A program made the translations under genes and the position numbers. Under the pieces are notes generated by a model. The model was not told the DNA's origin, made no database searches, and was given only the letters and a program-made list of their open reading frames with translations. This document shows, piece by piece, positions 1 to 7,888 of a stretch of 64,000 bases of DNA. Origin of the DNA: VHCN01 sp964589935 (GTDB taxonomy: Bacteria; Verrucomicrobiota; Verrucomicrobiia; Limisphaerales; VHCN01); NCBI GenBank assembly GCA_964589935.1, contig CAZPVD010000006.1:1-64000 (forward strand), read 5' to 3'. Positions within the stretch are counted from its first letter, which is position 1. The number at the start of each line of letters is the position of its first letter.

Positions 1-57
1 CATGTCTTATCCACGCCGCCAGCGTTCGTTCTGAGCCAGAATCAAACTCTCCGTATA
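1..57 (-). rRNA. rrs: 16S rRNA gene, 5' end only
   Basis: The complement of 31-50 is the universal 27F priming site (AGAGTTTGATTCTGGCTCAG), E. coli positions 8-27, so the mature 5' end lies near position 57. The following bases (AACGAACGCTGGCGGCGTGG, then ATAAGACATG) fit the 16S 5' domain of Verrucomicrobia. Transcription is leftward and the gene runs off the window after about 57 nt, so no finer taxonomy is possible. Confidence 0.95.
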
Positions 58-60
58 AAA

Positions 61-185
61 ATGTTAGTTTGACTCCAGTTCGGTCGTGAAACCGAACTGC
101 TGCTAAAACTCATCAAGTTCGGCCAACTAACTGGCCGCCTTGAATGGGCTCTCACTTATCGCACAATTCAGTTTTCAGAGAACAG
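61..185 (-). other. rRNA operon leader: boxA-like element and hairpins
   Basis: This is the transcribed leader between the rrn promoter and the 16S 5' end. On the minus strand 185-161 reads CTGTTCTCTGAAAACTGAAT.., resembling the boxA-type antitermination motif of rRNA leaders (TGYTCTTTGAAAACT). Two inverted repeats follow: GGCCAACTAACTGGCC (121-136), and CAGTTCGGT (76-84) pairing with ACCGAACTG (91-99) just before the 16S start, which could belong to processing or antitermination structures. The function is inferred from position and resemblance. Confidence 0.55.
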
Positions 186-289
186 CCGGCGTTTCCGCCG
201 TAAAATCCGTTTCCCGTTCAGGGGAAAAAAAACCCGAGAGCCGAATCTCATTTCTTTAACTCGGCGTCTCAGCGAGTTTTGACGCGTCC

Positions 290-319
290 AGATTATTTTT
301 TGGCCGCGCTGACTGTCAA
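290..319 (-). promoter_or_regulatory. candidate rrn promoter
   Basis: The minus strand carries a perfect TTGACA (319-314), a 16-nt spacer and AATAAT (297-292); TAATCT at 295-290 with 18 nt is the alternative. The start would be near 284, about 225 nt upstream of the 16S gene. A GC-rich block follows the -10, as in stringently controlled promoters. Nearby dyads, TCGAGCAGTGCTCGA (343-357) and TTTCCAATTGGAAA (429-442), could bind a regulator. The interval 320-618 holds no convincing gene. Confidence 0.55.
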
Positions 320-618
320 CTGGTTTTGTTGAACAGCCGCTGTCGAGCAGTGCTCGAAAGAACGGGACGCAAAATACCAGCACTTGAAGATCGTGCAAGG
401 GTTTTTTTGATAAATCTTTTCTCTGCCTTTTCCAATTGGAAACCCGCACATTTCAGATCAGACGACATCTTCTCAAGAATAAATATTTCGGTTTCGGTTG
501 GCCACCGAGCCGCAAATCCCAAGTTTGTTGAAGCAGAACGTTTGCCAACTTATATCCTGTTTTCTATCAACAACTTGAATCAAACACATCCTCCTTGGAA
601 TCACTTCCTAATTCTCGG

Positions 619-1701
619 CTACTTCCAAAAAGTGAAGAGCACGCGCACATCGTTTGGTGAATTGTTGCGAAGCAGCATCGCAACCATCTCACGTTTTACG
701 CCGCCAATGTCCACGCTTACCGTCGCCTCGTAGACAGCACTGCGCACTGAAAAAATCCGCGCCGCACCTTGTATTGCTTGCGGTGAAAACCCAGCGATGT
801 TCCGCAGCTCTCCGGCATTCCGAAAAGGAGTGTCATCCTCGGTGCCCTCCACTCCATCCGGGCCGGCACGATAACGCACGATGGCTTCTGCCATGTTCGC
901 ATCAATGCCCGGCACCAGTTGCAGCACGATCGGTGATGCCGTGTTCAAGTTGATGAGCCTCGCCGAAATCGGCGTGAACATGTCCACAAGCGCATTGGTA
1001 TAGACGGTCGCGGCGCGATTTTGCAACGTGAGTGCGCGGCCCGTCGCGGACACCGGCTGCGGTGGCCGCACTGCCGCAGAGCCGTAATACATTTCCGGCG
1101 TGATGCCACGGATGAGCATGAGTTCAGTGAGATTGTCTATCGGGCCGTTCTTCGCCGTGTAAGGCGGGTTCAGGCCCATGTAATAATCGCTCTCCGTGCC
1201 GTTGATGCGCGGCATGTCGTCGGGATCAATCCAGTCGAGAATCGAATCCGCAATCGCGGGTATCTGCCCCGCGTCCACGCCGACGAGTCCGAGTGCAAGG
1301 CGGAGCACCGTGTCGTCCGCGGCGTTGATGTTGAACTTGCGCTCCTGGTCCACGATTTTCACCGAGAACGTCCCGCGCCCCAGCGGCACGTTGTCGAGTG
1401 TCATGTCCTGAAAAATCTCATTAGTGATGTTGTGCCCGCCGGACCAGAACTGGTTCGCGGAATCATACGGCTCCGTCGGCACCTTCAACTGCTGCCCCAC
1501 GGCGAAGCGCGCCATCTCAACGCCGGAACGCGCGAGCCACTCGAACTCCACGTCGCTGTTTGAGTAGCGCGCGAGCGTCGTCTCGACCTTCATCGAATAG
1601 GCGAAACCGCCCGCAATCAGCACCAGCACCGTGATGACGAGCATCACGATAATGAGCGCAACGCCACGCTCCGATCTGCAATTGTGCCGCAGAAGAATCA
1701 C
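619..1701 (-). CDS. gspK: type II secretion minor pseudopilin GspK
   Basis: Large minor pseudopilin that caps the T2SS pseudopilus with GspI and GspJ. The proposed 360-aa product starts at GTG 1701, which overlaps the gspJ stop as GTGA and follows AGGAAACA; the longer frame up to 1953 lies inside gspJ. A short basic leader is followed by a hydrophobic helix (about residues 10-32, GVALIIVMLVITVLVL) with weak class III prepilin similarity. The body has GspK hallmarks: a SILDWIDPDD segment, PPYTAKNGPIDNLTELMLI, and a helix-hairpin-helix-like LINLNTASPIVLQLVPGI. It is the last gene of gspF-H-I-J-K. Confidence 0.88.
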   Translation of the reverse strand: MILLRHNCRSERGVALIIVMLVITVLVLIAGGFAYSMKVETTLARYSNSDVEFEWLARSGVEMARFAVGQQLKVPTEPYDSANQFWSGGHNITNEIFQDMTLDNVPLGRGTFSVKIVDQERKFNINAADDTVLRLALGLVGVDAGQIPAIADSILDWIDPDDMPRINGTESDYYMGLNPPYTAKNGPIDNLTELMLIRGITPEMYYGSAAVRPPQPVSATGRALTLQNRAATVYTNALVDMFTPISARLINLNTASPIVLQLVPGIDANMAEAIVRYRAGPDGVEGTEDDTPFRNAGELRNIAGFSPQAIQGAARIFSVRSAVYEATVSVDIGGVKREMVAMLLRNNSPNDVRVLFTFWK

Positions 1702-2429
1702 TGTTTCCTGTTGATGATGACGCCGCCTTGTCCCGGCCCACCATTCAATTTGATGTTCATACGCCCTCCTTGCGGCGCCTGCGGCACCTGCACGCTGGCC
1801 GGCACGCCTTCGGACGGGAGCGCAACCACTGCCGCCACGAGATGTCCGCCGCCGCCGTCCTGTTTTCCAAAACCCAGTGAGGCGCGCATCATCTTCGGCA
1901 GCGTGTTGGTCGCCGTCCATTCGCTCACAAAATCGTTCAGGTTCGTGTCCCAAAACTCCATGCCGAATGCGAGGACGTTGCTCGCCAGCACGATGCGGAA
2001 CGGCTCCTCCGTCGTGTTCGTCGGCAGCAGCACGGACGATTGCCGCAGCGTGAGCACGCCCGACTCGACGGCGAACGTCACACGCCGCACCGGCTCGTTT
2101 GGAAACAGCCCGCTGCCGGGAAACGAATCCGGCAGACGCGCAACAAAGCTCAGCATCGCGAACTTTTCGTCCGTGGTGTCCGCCATGAAGTAGTAGTAGC
2201 GCGAGTTCAACTGGAACAGGATCGCCGAGGAAATGGCCGTCTCGACCGTCTGGCGTGCGATGCGTTCGCGCTGCGCCTCCGCAGCGGCGTCGAGGCCGGC
2301 CTTCGAGCCGCGCATCACCGACATCCAGCTCGAGTAAATCGCCGTGATGATGAGGCCAAGCACGGCCATCGCCAGCAGCACTTCGACGAGCGTGAACGCC
2401 GTCGCGGGATGTTTGCGCATTGGTTTCAT
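1698..2429 (-). CDS. gspJ: type II secretion minor pseudopilin GspJ
   Basis: A 243-aa pseudopilin. The N-terminus is a prepilin signal, basic leader then AFTLVEVLLAMAVLGLIITA (about residues 11-30), with cleavage expected before the F and the Glu at mature position 5. Length and order between gspI and gspK match GspJ, which joins GspI and GspK in the tip complex. The start lies one base after the gspI stop (TGACATG) and the stop overlaps the gspK GTG, so translation is probably coupled. Subtype I versus J is assigned by length and order rather than a diagnostic motif. Confidence 0.83.
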   Translation of the reverse strand: MKPMRKHPATAFTLVEVLLAMAVLGLIITAIYSSWMSVMRGSKAGLDAAAEAQRERIARQTVETAISSAILFQLNSRYYYFMADTTDEKFAMLSFVARLPDSFPGSGLFPNEPVRRVTFAVESGVLTLRQSSVLLPTNTTEEPFRIVLASNVLAFGMEFWDTNLNDFVSEWTATNTLPKMMRASLGFGKQDGGGGHLVAAVVALPSEGVPASVQVPQAPQGGRMNIKLNGGPGQGGVIINRKQ

Positions 2430-2430
2430 G

Positions 2431-2859
2431 TCACCTTCCGGGCCCGCGATTCGGCAGTCCCAGCTTTCCGCCGAATGCGGCTTGCTGAGAATCGGGCCGG
2501 TAAAACAGCACGCTGAGTTGCTCGCTGGCCGGCGGATTCACACTCATGTCCGTGAGAGTGAAATCCACCTTGAACAGCCCGTTCGACGAGACCTGCGTCA
2601 CCGAGGCCGTGCCAGCGCTGTTCGGAAATTCCTCCAGCGGGATGTCGAACGTGCCTTCCTGAAAAATGTTCGTCATGCCGAATTTCGCCGGCAGCACGCC
2701 CACGTTTGGGCGCTGCTTCTGCAAGAGCCGCGCGGCCTTCAGGTTTTGCGAAATGATTTCGAGCACACCAAAGATGCACATGAAAAAAATCATGATCGCG
2801 ATCATCGTTTCGAGAAGCGTGAACGCGCGCCACGGGAATTTGGCCTGGTGCGGCTTCAT
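2431..2859 (-). CDS. gspI: type II secretion minor pseudopilin GspI
   Basis: A 142-aa pseudopilin starting at ATG 2859, one base past the gspH stop, the same TGACATG junction as at gspI-gspJ. The N-terminus MKPHQAKFPWRAFTLLETMI is a prepilin peptidase signal, with the methylated Phe and Glu5 visible, followed by a hydrophobic helix. The small size and slot between gspH and gspJ support GspI, the minor pseudopilin that nucleates the tip. The sequence body is divergent, so the letter rests mainly on synteny. Confidence 0.8.
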   Translation of the reverse strand: MKPHQAKFPWRAFTLLETMIAIMIFFMCIFGVLEIISQNLKAARLLQKQRPNVGVLPAKFGMTNIFQEGTFDIPLEEFPNSAGTASVTQVSSNGLFKVDFTLTDMSVNPPASEQLSVLFYRPDSQQAAFGGKLGLPNRGPGR

Positions 2860-2860
2860 G

Positions 2861-3481
2861 TCACTTGCCGAGCGTGGCGAACTTCTGCCGGAACTTCTGC
2901 ACATCGTATTCGACCTCGGCGAGGCTTGTCGTGATTTCGAGGTCGAAACATGCGTATTCGCCGTCCGTGGAGCGCAGGATCATCATAAATAAATCGCACG
3001 TGCCGTTCGGGAAGAAGCGCACACCGGCCTCCTCCGCGTCCTTGAATGGCTGCAGGTTCACGTCGAGCAGCTCGATGTTCACCTCGACCGGCAGCGTCAC
3101 GCTCAACGACCGCGCCGCCTCACCGCTGATGGTGCCCCGGTTCCCGGCAGACGCGACCGGCGGCGCCTCGAACACCGCGTCAAGCGGATGAATGCGCAGC
3201 ACCACGATGTTCCCGCTGAGGATGGCCTGCGCGCGAGCGCGGGCGAAGACTTCCTTGAGTTCGCTCACGCTCTGGCGGAACGGCCCCTTGTGCTGCGCCC
3301 GCACGAATGCAGGGATGCCGATGGCCATGATGAGCGCGACAAGTCCAATCACGATCATCATCTCGATGAGAGTGAAGGCAAGGCGAAGGGCGCGAGGCGA
3401 TGGGCCGGCGAGGAAAAACTTTTGCGCCGAACCCCTCTCCGCCTCGTGCCCATCGCCGCTTGCCTGTGTCTTGAAGTTCAT
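2861..3481 (-). CDS. gspH: type II secretion pseudopilin GspH
   Basis: A 206-aa pseudopilin with a long 35-residue leader and a canonical prepilin signal (FTLIEMMIVIGLVALIMAIG, about residues 36-55). The following SELKEVFARARAQAILSGNI segment is typical of the GspH helix and first strand region. The ATG overlaps the gspF stop (ATGA). A major pseudopilin gspG is not in this operon or window, so GspG must be encoded elsewhere or this protein may take over part of its role. The start could instead be internal, because the leader is unusually long. Confidence 0.8.
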   Translation of the reverse strand: MNFKTQASGDGHEAERGSAQKFFLAGPSPRALRLAFTLIEMMIVIGLVALIMAIGIPAFVRAQHKGPFRQSVSELKEVFARARAQAILSGNIVVLRIHPLDAVFEAPPVASAGNRGTISGEAARSLSVTLPVEVNIELLDVNLQPFKDAEEAGVRFFPNGTCDLFMMILRSTDGEYACFDLEITTSLAEVEYDVQKFRQKFATLGK

Positions 3482-4755
3482 CCTCGGTCAATGCTCGACG
3501 TGATTTTGAACATCGCGCTCAGAATGCTGAAGAGTAGGAAGCCCACGCAGCACGCGATGAGGATGATGAGCGCCGGCTCGATGAGGTTCGTCATCACGCG
3601 CAGCGACAGCACGAGTTCGTTCTCGTAGGTGTCGGCCACGTTGCGCAGCGAGCCGGGCACGTCGCCCGTTTCCTCGCCGATGCGGATGAGGTCAATCATC
3701 AGTTGCGGGAAGATGCGGCTCGTCGCCAGCGGCTGCGCGATGGTCTTGCCGTCGGTGACGGCCTCGCGCGTCTTGGCGATGGCCTCCTTGATGATGTTGT
3801 TGGGGATGACCTGCTCCGTGATCTTCAGCGCGGTCAGCACGGGCACGCCGTTTTGCAGCAGCGTTGAGAGCGTGCGCGCGAACTGGCCGAAAAGATTCAG
3901 GCGGACGACCTTGCCGATCACGGGCGCGTTCATCGTCCAGCGGTCGAGCGTGCGCGCGCCGAATTCGGAGGCTCTGAACCGCTTGAAAATCACCACCACC
4001 ACGATCACCATGAGAACCATCACCCACCACCAACGGCTGAACGTGTGGCTCAATGCGATCAGCATCTGCGTGGACATGGGCATCTCGAAATCCTTCACGC
4101 CGTCGAAGATCGTCAGGAATTTCGGGAGGATTTCGACCATGAACACGAATACGATCGCCACGCCCACGCACGCGACGATGGCCGGGTAAATCAGCGCCGA
4201 GGTGAACTTCTGCTGCACGTCGGCGAAGCGCTCGAAATGTTCGCCTAGCCGCTTCAGCACGTCCACGAGGGCGCCCGACTGCTCGCCCGCGCGCACCATG
4301 TTGATGACGATGTTCGAAAAAATATACGGCTGGCGCGCCATCGCATCCGAGAGGCTCTTGCCTTCCATTACGTCCTGCCGCAACTGACGCGAAACCTCCG
4401 GCGGAATGGCCTTGAACTCCAGGTTCGCCATGCTGCCGAGCGCGCCGGTGAGCGGCATGCCTGCCTTGAGCAGGTTGGCGAGCTGCTGCGTGTAAGTCGC
4501 CATGTCGCGCATGCCGGGCTTGGGCTTGCGGTTGATGAAATCGCGCACGGGCTTCGGCAGCGACTCGATGAAATCCGCGCCGGGCTTTCGTTCGCCGTCC
4601 TTGTCGGTGGCCGCGCCCTTGCCCGTGTCAATCGCGACAGGGAAAAGGCCGAGCTTCTCGATCTGCGCGACCGCCGCGGTGCGGTCCACCACATCGAGAA
4701 CGCCCTGGACCACTTCACCGGAACGCCGACGTGCTTTGTAGGAGAATTGCGCCAT
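3478..4755 (-). CDS. gspF: type II secretion inner-membrane platform protein GspF
   Basis: Polytopic inner-membrane protein of the T2SS/type IV pilus platform, linking the GspE ATPase to pseudopilin extrusion. The start at ATG 4755 (MAQFSYKARR) matches the conserved GspF N-terminus; an upstream extension to 4818 looks spurious. The 425 residues hold two T2SSF domains: the first contains QQLANLLKAGMPLTGAL, the second FARTLSTLLQNGVPVLTAL. Three hydrophobic segments are visible, the last near the C-terminus (LIILIACCVGFLLFSILSAM). It is the first gene of the operon. Its ATPase gspE is about 21 kb away. Confidence 0.92.
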   Translation of the reverse strand: MAQFSYKARRRSGEVVQGVLDVVDRTAAVAQIEKLGLFPVAIDTGKGAATDKDGERKPGADFIESLPKPVRDFINRKPKPGMRDMATYTQQLANLLKAGMPLTGALGSMANLEFKAIPPEVSRQLRQDVMEGKSLSDAMARQPYIFSNIVINMVRAGEQSGALVDVLKRLGEHFERFADVQQKFTSALIYPAIVACVGVAIVFVFMVEILPKFLTIFDGVKDFEMPMSTQMLIALSHTFSRWWWVMVLMVIVVVVIFKRFRASEFGARTLDRWTMNAPVIGKVVRLNLFGQFARTLSTLLQNGVPVLTALKITEQVIPNNIIKEAIAKTREAVTDGKTIAQPLATSRIFPQLMIDLIRIGEETGDVPGSLRNVADTYENELVLSLRVMTNLIEPALIILIACCVGFLLFSILSAMFKITSSIDRG

Positions 4756-5112
4756 GACCTGCGCTGTAATAAACCATCCGCGCGGGGAAGTTGCGAGGGC
4801 AAAGGCTCCGCAAAACACCCTACCTCACGACTGCGTTCACGATGCGGACATGTTTTGCACCGCGACTTTGAGTGGCTGATGGGGCAGGGACATCAGCGTT
4901 TTTTCGGACGGAAAGGACTCCATCCTCACGCCGGCAAGCGACACGACAGGCTCCAGCCGGCACACGATTGCACGGCCAGAGCCTGCCTTTCTCCGCACCA
5001 TGCGGAGAAAACTTCAAAATTGTTGGTTGAACGCCGCGGCAACCGAGTCCGGAAAATTTGTGTGCGCAGCGTTACAAGGGGAAGTTCGCCGGCCGCCGGA
5101 AAATCTTTCAAA
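4756..5112. other. intergenic region without a convincing gene
   Basis: The 357 nt between gspF and the gene ending at 5113 hold only short GC-driven frames. The region should contain the gspF promoter, but I could not pick boxes with confidence. The one clear structure is the perfect inverted repeat at 4988-5010, listed separately. Confidence 0.5.
4988..5010 (-). terminator. perfect 10-bp inverted repeat, possible terminator
   Basis: TTTCTCCGCA, a 3-nt loop, then TGCGGAGAAA. It lies about 100 nt downstream of the stop at 5113 on the minus strand and upstream of gspF. It has no long trailing T-run beyond the stem, so it could equally be an operator. Confidence 0.35.
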
Positions 5113-5748
5113 CTATTTCGCCTGTCCGCGCTCACGCAGCGCTCCGTGCTCGTCCCAGTTCAGCTCGAAGCGCAAGCCGTCCGCAAGCGGCACGATGACG
5201 AAAGCGAGCGTGCCGTTCGTGTGGGTGGCGAACGACGCACCGTCGCGCGCGCGGCGGAATGTCACGCGCCCGTCCGTCTCGTGGCGAAAGGCGAATTGCA
5301 CTTTGTGCGTTCGCAAATCGCGCGCTTCGAGCTTGAAGAGGTCGAGCTGCTCCGAGTGGAAGACATACCAGTATTCGACCTGCTTCTCCGTGTCGCAATA
5401 ACTCGTCGCAATGGCGCGGCTCCATTTCCAAATCGTCACGTCGTGATCCGACAGTTTGTCAGTAGCGTCTTTGTGTATCCGCGCGGCGTCGCGGAGCAGC
5501 GCGATTATTTCATCGGCGTGCGCGAGTTTATTGCGGTTCGCCGTGATGGCCGGGCTGTCTGCAAGGCCGCGCAGTGTCGCATGGCGCGTGTCAAATTGCT
5601 GGCGCAGTTCGTCCGCCTCGGGCTTCGGCACCGGCGAGCGCCACAGCCCGTAGGCAAGCAGCATCAAACCGACGGTGACAATCACCACGCACGCAGAAAT
5701 GAACCACGATGCCCCTGTCTTAAGCACGCTTGCGGGATGTGATGCCAT
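5113..5748 (-). CDS. hypothetical single-pass membrane protein
   Basis: A 211-aa protein I do not recognise. Residues about 14-36 (WFISACVVIVTVGLMLLAYG) form one membrane helix after a short cytoplasmic N-terminus. Residues 45-110 are charged and helical. The C-terminal half (about 115-205) is mixed alpha/beta with repeated short strands such as VQFAFRHETDGRVTFRRA, compatible with an extracytoplasmic beta domain. The gene precedes gspF on the same strand, but a 357-nt gap and an inverted repeat argue against one operon. Confidence 0.65.
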   Translation of the reverse strand: MASHPASVLKTGASWFISACVVIVTVGLMLLAYGLWRSPVPKPEADELRQQFDTRHATLRGLADSPAITANRNKLAHADEIIALLRDAARIHKDATDKLSDHDVTIWKWSRAIATSYCDTEKQVEYWYVFHSEQLDLFKLEARDLRTHKVQFAFRHETDGRVTFRRARDGASFATHTNGTLAFVIVPLADGLRFELNWDEHGALRERGQAK

Positions 5749-5782
5749 GAAGCGCAGTCGAAGGGCGCTGGGACGCAGCGCG

Positions 5783-6655
5783 TCAAGAAGCGGCGGGTGC
5801 AGCGGACTTGTTCAAGCTCCCGCGCCTGTAGCCCTGCGGGTCCACCGTGACCTCTGCATATCCAAGGCGCAGGAGTTCGGCGGTCACGCGCTGGAGCGTT
5901 TCGGGCGCGAGCAGGCGCGGCAATTCCGTCGGGCCGACCTCAATGCGGGCGAGGGGCGAGGGGCGAGGGGCCGGGGAGGCAGTGCCTGTCGCCTCTTGCC
6001 TCTCGACTCTCGCCTGAATTTCGTGATGCCGCACGCGCACATCATAAAAGCCGAGGTCGCGCAGGACATTCTCCGCCGCCTCGATCATGCGCAGCTTTTC
6101 CGGCGTGACGGTTTCGCCATGCGGAATGCGCGAACTAAGGCAGGCCATCTGCGGCTTGTCAGCCGTGGGCAGGCCGAGCTTCGCGGAAAATTCGCGGATT
6201 TCAGCCTTCGTCAGGCCGGCTTCCTTGAGCGGCGCGCGCACGGCAAATTCCTTCGCGGCCTGCGCGCCGGGGCGGAAGTCGCCCACGTCGCTCGCGTTTT
6301 CACCGTAGGCGATGACGGCGAAATCTTCCGCGCGAGCGAGCGGCGCGAGTTCCTCGAATAACTCGTGCTTGCAGAAATAACAGCGGTTCGACGGGTTGGC
6401 GGTGTAGCTGGGATTGTTGAACTCGGCGGTTTTTACCACGCGGACGGGAATGTTGAACTTGGCGGCGATGTCGAGCGCCTCGGCGAGTTCGCGGCGCGGC
6501 AGGCTCGGTGAATCCGCGATGACGGCCAGTGCGCGGTCGCCGAGCACTTCACGTGCGACGTGCGCGAGGAACACGGAGTCCACGCCGCCGGAATACGCGA
6601 CGAGGCACGAGCCATACGAGCGCAGCAGCGCGCGAAGTTCGTCGAGTTTGTTCAT
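5783..6655 (-). CDS. larE: LarE-type ATP-dependent sulfur transferase
   Basis: LarE adenylates and sulfurates a pyridinium dicarboxylate during synthesis of the nickel-pincer cofactor of lactate racemase. The PP-loop SGGVDS is at residues 22-27. Cys172 in PQMACLSSRIPHG is at the place of the sacrificial cysteine (Cys176 in L. plantarum). Cys92 and Cys95 (NRCYFCK) give a three-Cys set like the Fe-S-binding LarE subgroup (inference). ATG 6655 begins at the conserved MNKLDELRALL; 6688 is an alternative. About 22 extra residues (213-235, rich in R, P, A, S) interrupt the usual RVRHH..ARIEV strand and coincide with a tandem repeat in the DNA. No larB, larC or larA is present here. Confidence 0.88.
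   Translation of the reverse strand: MNKLDELRALLRSYGSCLVAYSGGVDSVFLAHVAREVLGDRALAVIADSPSLPRRELAEALDIAAKFNIPVRVVKTAEFNNPSYTANPSNRCYFCKHELFEELAPLARAEDFAVIAYGENASDVGDFRPGAQAAKEFAVRAPLKEAGLTKAEIREFSAKLGLPTADKPQMACLSSRIPHGETVTPEKLRMIEAAENVLRDLGFYDVRVRHHEIQARVERQEATGTASPAPRPSPLARIEVGPTELPRLLAPETLQRVTAELLRLGYAEVTVDPQGYRRGSLNKSAAPAAS
5948..6014 (-). repeat. in-frame simple/palindromic repeat inside larE
   Basis: Three tandem GGCGAGG units (5948-5968) are followed by CTCTTGCC/CTCTCG/CTCTCGCC units in the opposite sense up to about 6014. The segment encodes the extra residues of LarE without breaking the frame. Its composition is unlike the flanking coding sequence and resembles intergenic simple repeats. 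Confidence 0.6.
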
Positions 6656-6713
6656 CGTCAGAAACAAATTGCCATCTTGCGGAGCCATTGTCGAGGCACG
6701 CTGCCAATCAGCA

Positions 6714-7820
6714 TCAGCGTCGTTGCACGAGCACGCAGAAGGATTGGCCGAGATGTTCCGGGTGCGTGAGCGTTTGGAACTGGCGCGTGCGTTCCGGGGT
6801 CCATTCGCCGAAACCTGAACCGGGCTGCATCCCGCGCGAAGCGATTCGCGTCAGGAAGCGCGTTTGCAGGGTGAATTCCTCGGTCGCCAGACCGGTGGAT
6901 TCACCGGCGCGTTGAATTGCGGAGAAGCTGACGTGTGCAGTGAGGTCTTGTTCGCCGGGATTCGCGAGCAGGTCGTCGGTGACGCGGTGTTCCGCGTAGG
7001 CGCGCAACGTGCCGCGCGTGCGAGCGGGCGTGAGCAGTTCCGCTTCCGTGAAGCCGTAATCGAACGTGAGCAACCGTCCGCATTGCAACGACGCGGCGGC
7101 GTGCTGCCACCACGCTTCGGCGGCGGGACAGAGTTCGACAGTGTAGCCGTCAGGCAGAACGTCGCCAATGCGATAATCGAGGATGGCGGATGGTGGATGG
7201 AATTGCGGGTCAGATGTGAGCGGCAGACGCGTCCACGCCAGTTGATCGCCTTCGACGGCAACGCCCCACTCGAACCATTCGCGTTTCGCGGCGTCCCAGC
7301 CGAGGCGGTGAACGGGAAAGGCGTCGAGAAGTTCGTTGGAGAAGAAAATGCCGGTGAAGAGGCGAGAGAAAGAGTCAGCGGGCAACGAATCCAGCCAACG
7401 AATGCGCGGCGCGAATTCGGCGAGCGTTTCCTGCTGCCACAATTTGCGGCGCGGGGACGGCTCGATGATGACGTATTCGATGCGCTCGAAGAGTTCGGGG
7501 CGTTGCCGTTGAAGCCACGCGAGAATGTCGGCGGCGAGGCGTCCATCGTGCGCGCCGGCTTCGATGAGGTGGAGGGTTTGGAGTTTCGAGTTTTGGGTTT
7601 CGATCTCTGAAAGCCATTCCGTAAATTGAAAGGCGAGCAGTTCGCCGAAGAGCGGTCCGACACTGACGCTGGTGTAAAAATCGCCGTGTTTGCCGATGCG
7701 CAGGGCGCGTTCGTAGTAGCCGTGCTCCGGGTGGTAGAGCGCCAGTTCCATGAAGCGCGCGAAGGGCAGCGGGCCGTGTAACCGGATTTCTTCGCGAATG
7801 ATTTCAGGAAGTGGATTCAA
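6714..7820 (-). CDS. SAM-dependent methyltransferase, MidA/NDUFAF7 family
   Basis: A 368-aa protein of the DUF185 family, whose mitochondrial member NDUFAF7/MidA methylates an arginine of complex I; the bacterial substrate is unknown. Family marks: IREEIRLHGPLPFARFMELALYHPEHGYY at the N-terminus (a few residues split here: IREEIRLHGP, then LPFARFMELALYHPEHGYY), GDFYTSVSVGPLFGELLA, the SAM-binding LIEAGAHDGRLAADIL, FFSNELLDAFPVH and LLTFDYGF. A short stretch near residues 70-83 (EIETQNSKLQTL) looks like an insertion coded by a T/G-rich simple repeat at 7571-7606. It lies 58 nt upstream of larE and diverges from pilT. Confidence 0.85.
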   Translation of the reverse strand: MNPLPEIIREEIRLHGPLPFARFMELALYHPEHGYYERALRIGKHGDFYTSVSVGPLFGELLAFQFTEWLSEIETQNSKLQTLHLIEAGAHDGRLAADILAWLQRQRPELFERIEYVIIEPSPRRKLWQQETLAEFAPRIRWLDSLPADSFSRLFTGIFFSNELLDAFPVHRLGWDAAKREWFEWGVAVEGDQLAWTRLPLTSDPQFHPPSAILDYRIGDVLPDGYTVELCPAAEAWWQHAAASLQCGRLLTFDYGFTEAELLTPARTRGTLRAYAEHRVTDDLLANPGEQDLTAHVSFSAIQRAGESTGLATEEFTLQTRFLTRIASRGMQPGSGFGEWTPERTRQFQTLTHPEHLGQSFCVLVQRR

Positions 7821-7824
7821 TGGC

Positions 7825-7852
7825 TTGCAGTTGGCCGGGCTTGGATTATCAT
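7825..7852 (+). promoter_or_regulatory. candidate promoter of the pilT operon
   Basis: TTGCAG (7825-7830), a 16-nt spacer and TATCAT (7847-7852) lie in the 68-nt divergent gap, placing the start about 30 nt before the pilT ATG. No experimental support. Confidence 0.35.
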
Positions 7853-7888
7853 CGCGGCAGCGAACGACACCACTAAACCCGCGAAGTC

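Noticed and set aside
326..733. 135-aa plus-strand frame near the rrn promoter
   Set aside because: Covers the promoter and the gspK 3' end; no family or ribosome site.
4747..5742. 331-aa open frame on the plus strand
   Set aside because: Arg/His-rich shadow of the membrane protein gene and the gspF upstream region; no motif.
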